A stretch of 38,055 nt of DNA from Pseudomonadales bacterium (GTDB lineage: Bacteria; Pseudomonadota; Gammaproteobacteria; Pseudomonadales; Azotimanducaceae), in the NCBI GenBank assembly GCA_028279305.1, contig JANQOA010000399.1, positions 1-38,055 of the forward strand, in the 5' to 3' direction. Below, piece by piece: positions 36,915 through 38,055 of this stretch. The first letter of the stretch is position 1. The number at the start of each line of letters is the position of its first letter. The notes beneath the pieces are model-generated. The model searched no databases. It was not told where the DNA came from and worked only from the letters and a program-made list of their open reading frames with translations. Made by a program: the position numbers and the translations under genes.

Positions 36915-38055
36915 TCAGTGCTCCTTAACACACAGGTGGACGTCTACCGCTTCGAGATAGAGCGCCTCGTTCTGCAGATCCACCGCGGTTAAAGGGTGTT
37001 CCGCCAGCCACTCGGCGGGGATCGACAGGGTCAGCTTATTGTCTTTGGCCCGGGCGTTGATATGCGGCAGCGGATCATGGCTGCGGTTGCGGTGCAGCAG
37101 TACCGCCAGTCTCAGCAGCACGGTTAAACGCAAAACCGTCAGGTCGGTGTCGGCAAACAGCGGTTTGCTGAGCTTGCGCCGGTGGGCCCGCACCAGCGCA
37201 GCCAACTGTTGTTGCTCCGAGCGGGAAAAGCCCGGCATATCCATGTTCTCCAGCACATAGCTGCCGTGTTTGTGGAAGCCCGAGTGCGAAATGTCCATGC
37301 CGATTTCGTGCAGATTGGCGGCCCAGGTGATGGCGTGGTGATGCTGGGGTGAGGTGAGCTGCCAGGCCATGGCAACCTGGGACAGCAGCGCAATGGCGGT
37401 CTCACGCACCTGGCGGGCGTGGGTGTCGTCGATACGGTAGCGGGCCATAAGGCTGCCCACGGTGCGGTTGCGGGCGTCATCTTCCTGCTGGCGCCCCAGC
37501 AGGTCAAAGATCAAACCTTCGCGCAGTGCGGACTGCGCCGCGGTCATGGTGCGGATGTTCAAGGCGCCGAAAATTCCGCTGAGGATGGCAACCCCGCCGG
37601 CAAACACCGCTTTGCGCTCGTCCGCCAGCCCGTTGAGGTTGAGGTTGTCGATGTGGCCCGCGTCTATAAGCTGCTGTTGGATGTCGTCAAGGCCGGCGGC
37701 GGTGATCTCGGTGTGGTCCATGGCTGCCAGCACCTCGCGCACCGCATTGATGGTGCCGGATGCGCCCACCGCCTGATCCCAGCCGGAGTTTGTAAAAGCG
37801 CGGCTGATCGGCGCCAGCTCTACCTGGGCTTCGTCGACGGCACGCTTGAAGGCAGCGGCACTCAGGGTGCCGTCGCTGAAATGTTTAAGCGACATCGACA
37901 CACAGCCCATATACAGGCTTTCCAGTTGTTCAGGGGTGGCTTTGCGGCCGAGGATCAGCTCGGTGCTGCCGCCGCCGATGTCGACTATCAGACGCCGGGT
38001 TTCATCGCCGCCCAGATCGTGGCTGACCCCCAGGAAGATCAGGCGCGCTTCTTCT
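36915..38055 (-). CDS. ppx: Ppx/GppA family exopolyphosphatase, 5' part cut by window
   Basis: About 380 C-terminal residues are visible and the frame enters from beyond the window end. The first visible part has the phosphatase motif IVDIGGGSTELILG, followed by SGTINAVREVL and, from about the middle, an HD-type domain with WAANLHEIGMDISHSGFHKHGSYVL. This two-part layout (sugar kinase/actin-like ATPase fold plus HD domain) is that of exopolyphosphatase Ppx, which releases phosphate from polyphosphate chain ends; GppA, which degrades pppGpp, is similar. Its position opposite ppk favours Ppx. Confidence 0.92.
   Translation of the reverse strand, partial: EEARLIFLGVSHDLGGDETRRLIVDIGGGSTELILGRKATPEQLESLYMGCVSMSLKHFSDGTLSAAAFKRAVDEAQVELAPISRAFTNSGWDQAVGASGTINAVREVLAAMDHTEITAAGLDDIQQQLIDAGHIDNLNLNGLADERKAVFAGGVAILSGIFGALNIRTMTAAQSALREGLIFDLLGRQQEDDARNRTVGSLMARYRIDDTHARQVRETAIALLSQVAMAWQLTSPQHHHAITWAANLHEIGMDISHSGFHKHGSYVLENMDMPGFSRSEQQQLAALVRAHRRKLSKPLFADTDLTVLRLTVLLRLAVLLHRNRSHDPLPHINARAKDNKLTLSIPAEWLAEHPLTAVDLQNEALYLEAVDVHLCVKEH

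Overview
The window reads as chromosomal DNA of a Gammaproteobacterium, probably a marine, heterotrophic lineage near the Halieaceae/Cellvibrionales (lineage is inference). Reasons: a cmoA/cmoB pair, yccA, ppk/ppx, smrA-like and PA0069-type radical SAM genes, an Escherichia-type LexA box, high GC, and lipid/aromatic-aldehyde catabolism genes. I see no tRNA, rRNA, CRISPR array, insertion sequence or integrase, and no gene-free stretch above 300 bases. Genes are tightly packed and often share start/stop bases.

Layout. 1-7.6 kb: truncated FAD amine dehydrogenase, yccA with a terminator, a NorQ/NorD-type MoxR-VWA pair preceded by a two-domain VOC protein, then an alpha/beta hydrolase-GNAT pair. 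7.7-14.1 kb: an accessory-looking block that is locally AT-richer (29/60 and 31/60 G+C in two counted lines, against 39/60 and 37/60 in two flanking lines). It holds an SRPBCC protein, three GFA-fold zinc proteins, an MFS exporter, a signal-anchored VOC protein, two divergent cysteine hydrolases, a CYTH-like protein and a PlsC-like acyltransferase. 14.2-18.4 kb: a minus-strand operon of retropepsin-like lipoprotein, inactive transglutaminase-7TM protein, RimK-type ATP-grasp ligase, ABM-fold monooxygenase and glutathione transferase.

18.4-21.3 kb: a SplB-like radical SAM gene whose promoter carries a near-perfect LexA operator exactly between the -35 and -10 elements, followed by a sodium/solute symporter. 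21.2-27.2 kb: YkgJ-type cysteine-cluster protein, APC permease, an 88-residue orphan and an 1146-residue hybrid histidine kinase. 27.2-31.2 kb: divergent alcohol and aldehyde dehydrogenases around a 21-bp inverted repeat; the aldehyde dehydrogenase continues into a PhyH-type dioxygenase and a SmrA-like nuclease. 31.2-38.1 kb: DUF4156 lipoprotein, acyl-CoA dehydrogenase, small membrane protein, cmoB-cmoA, and the convergent ppk/ppx pair.

The strongest leads are the SOS-type promoter in front of the putative photolyase-family gene, and the peptide-ligase/7TM/retropepsin operon that diverges from the same 150-bp control region.
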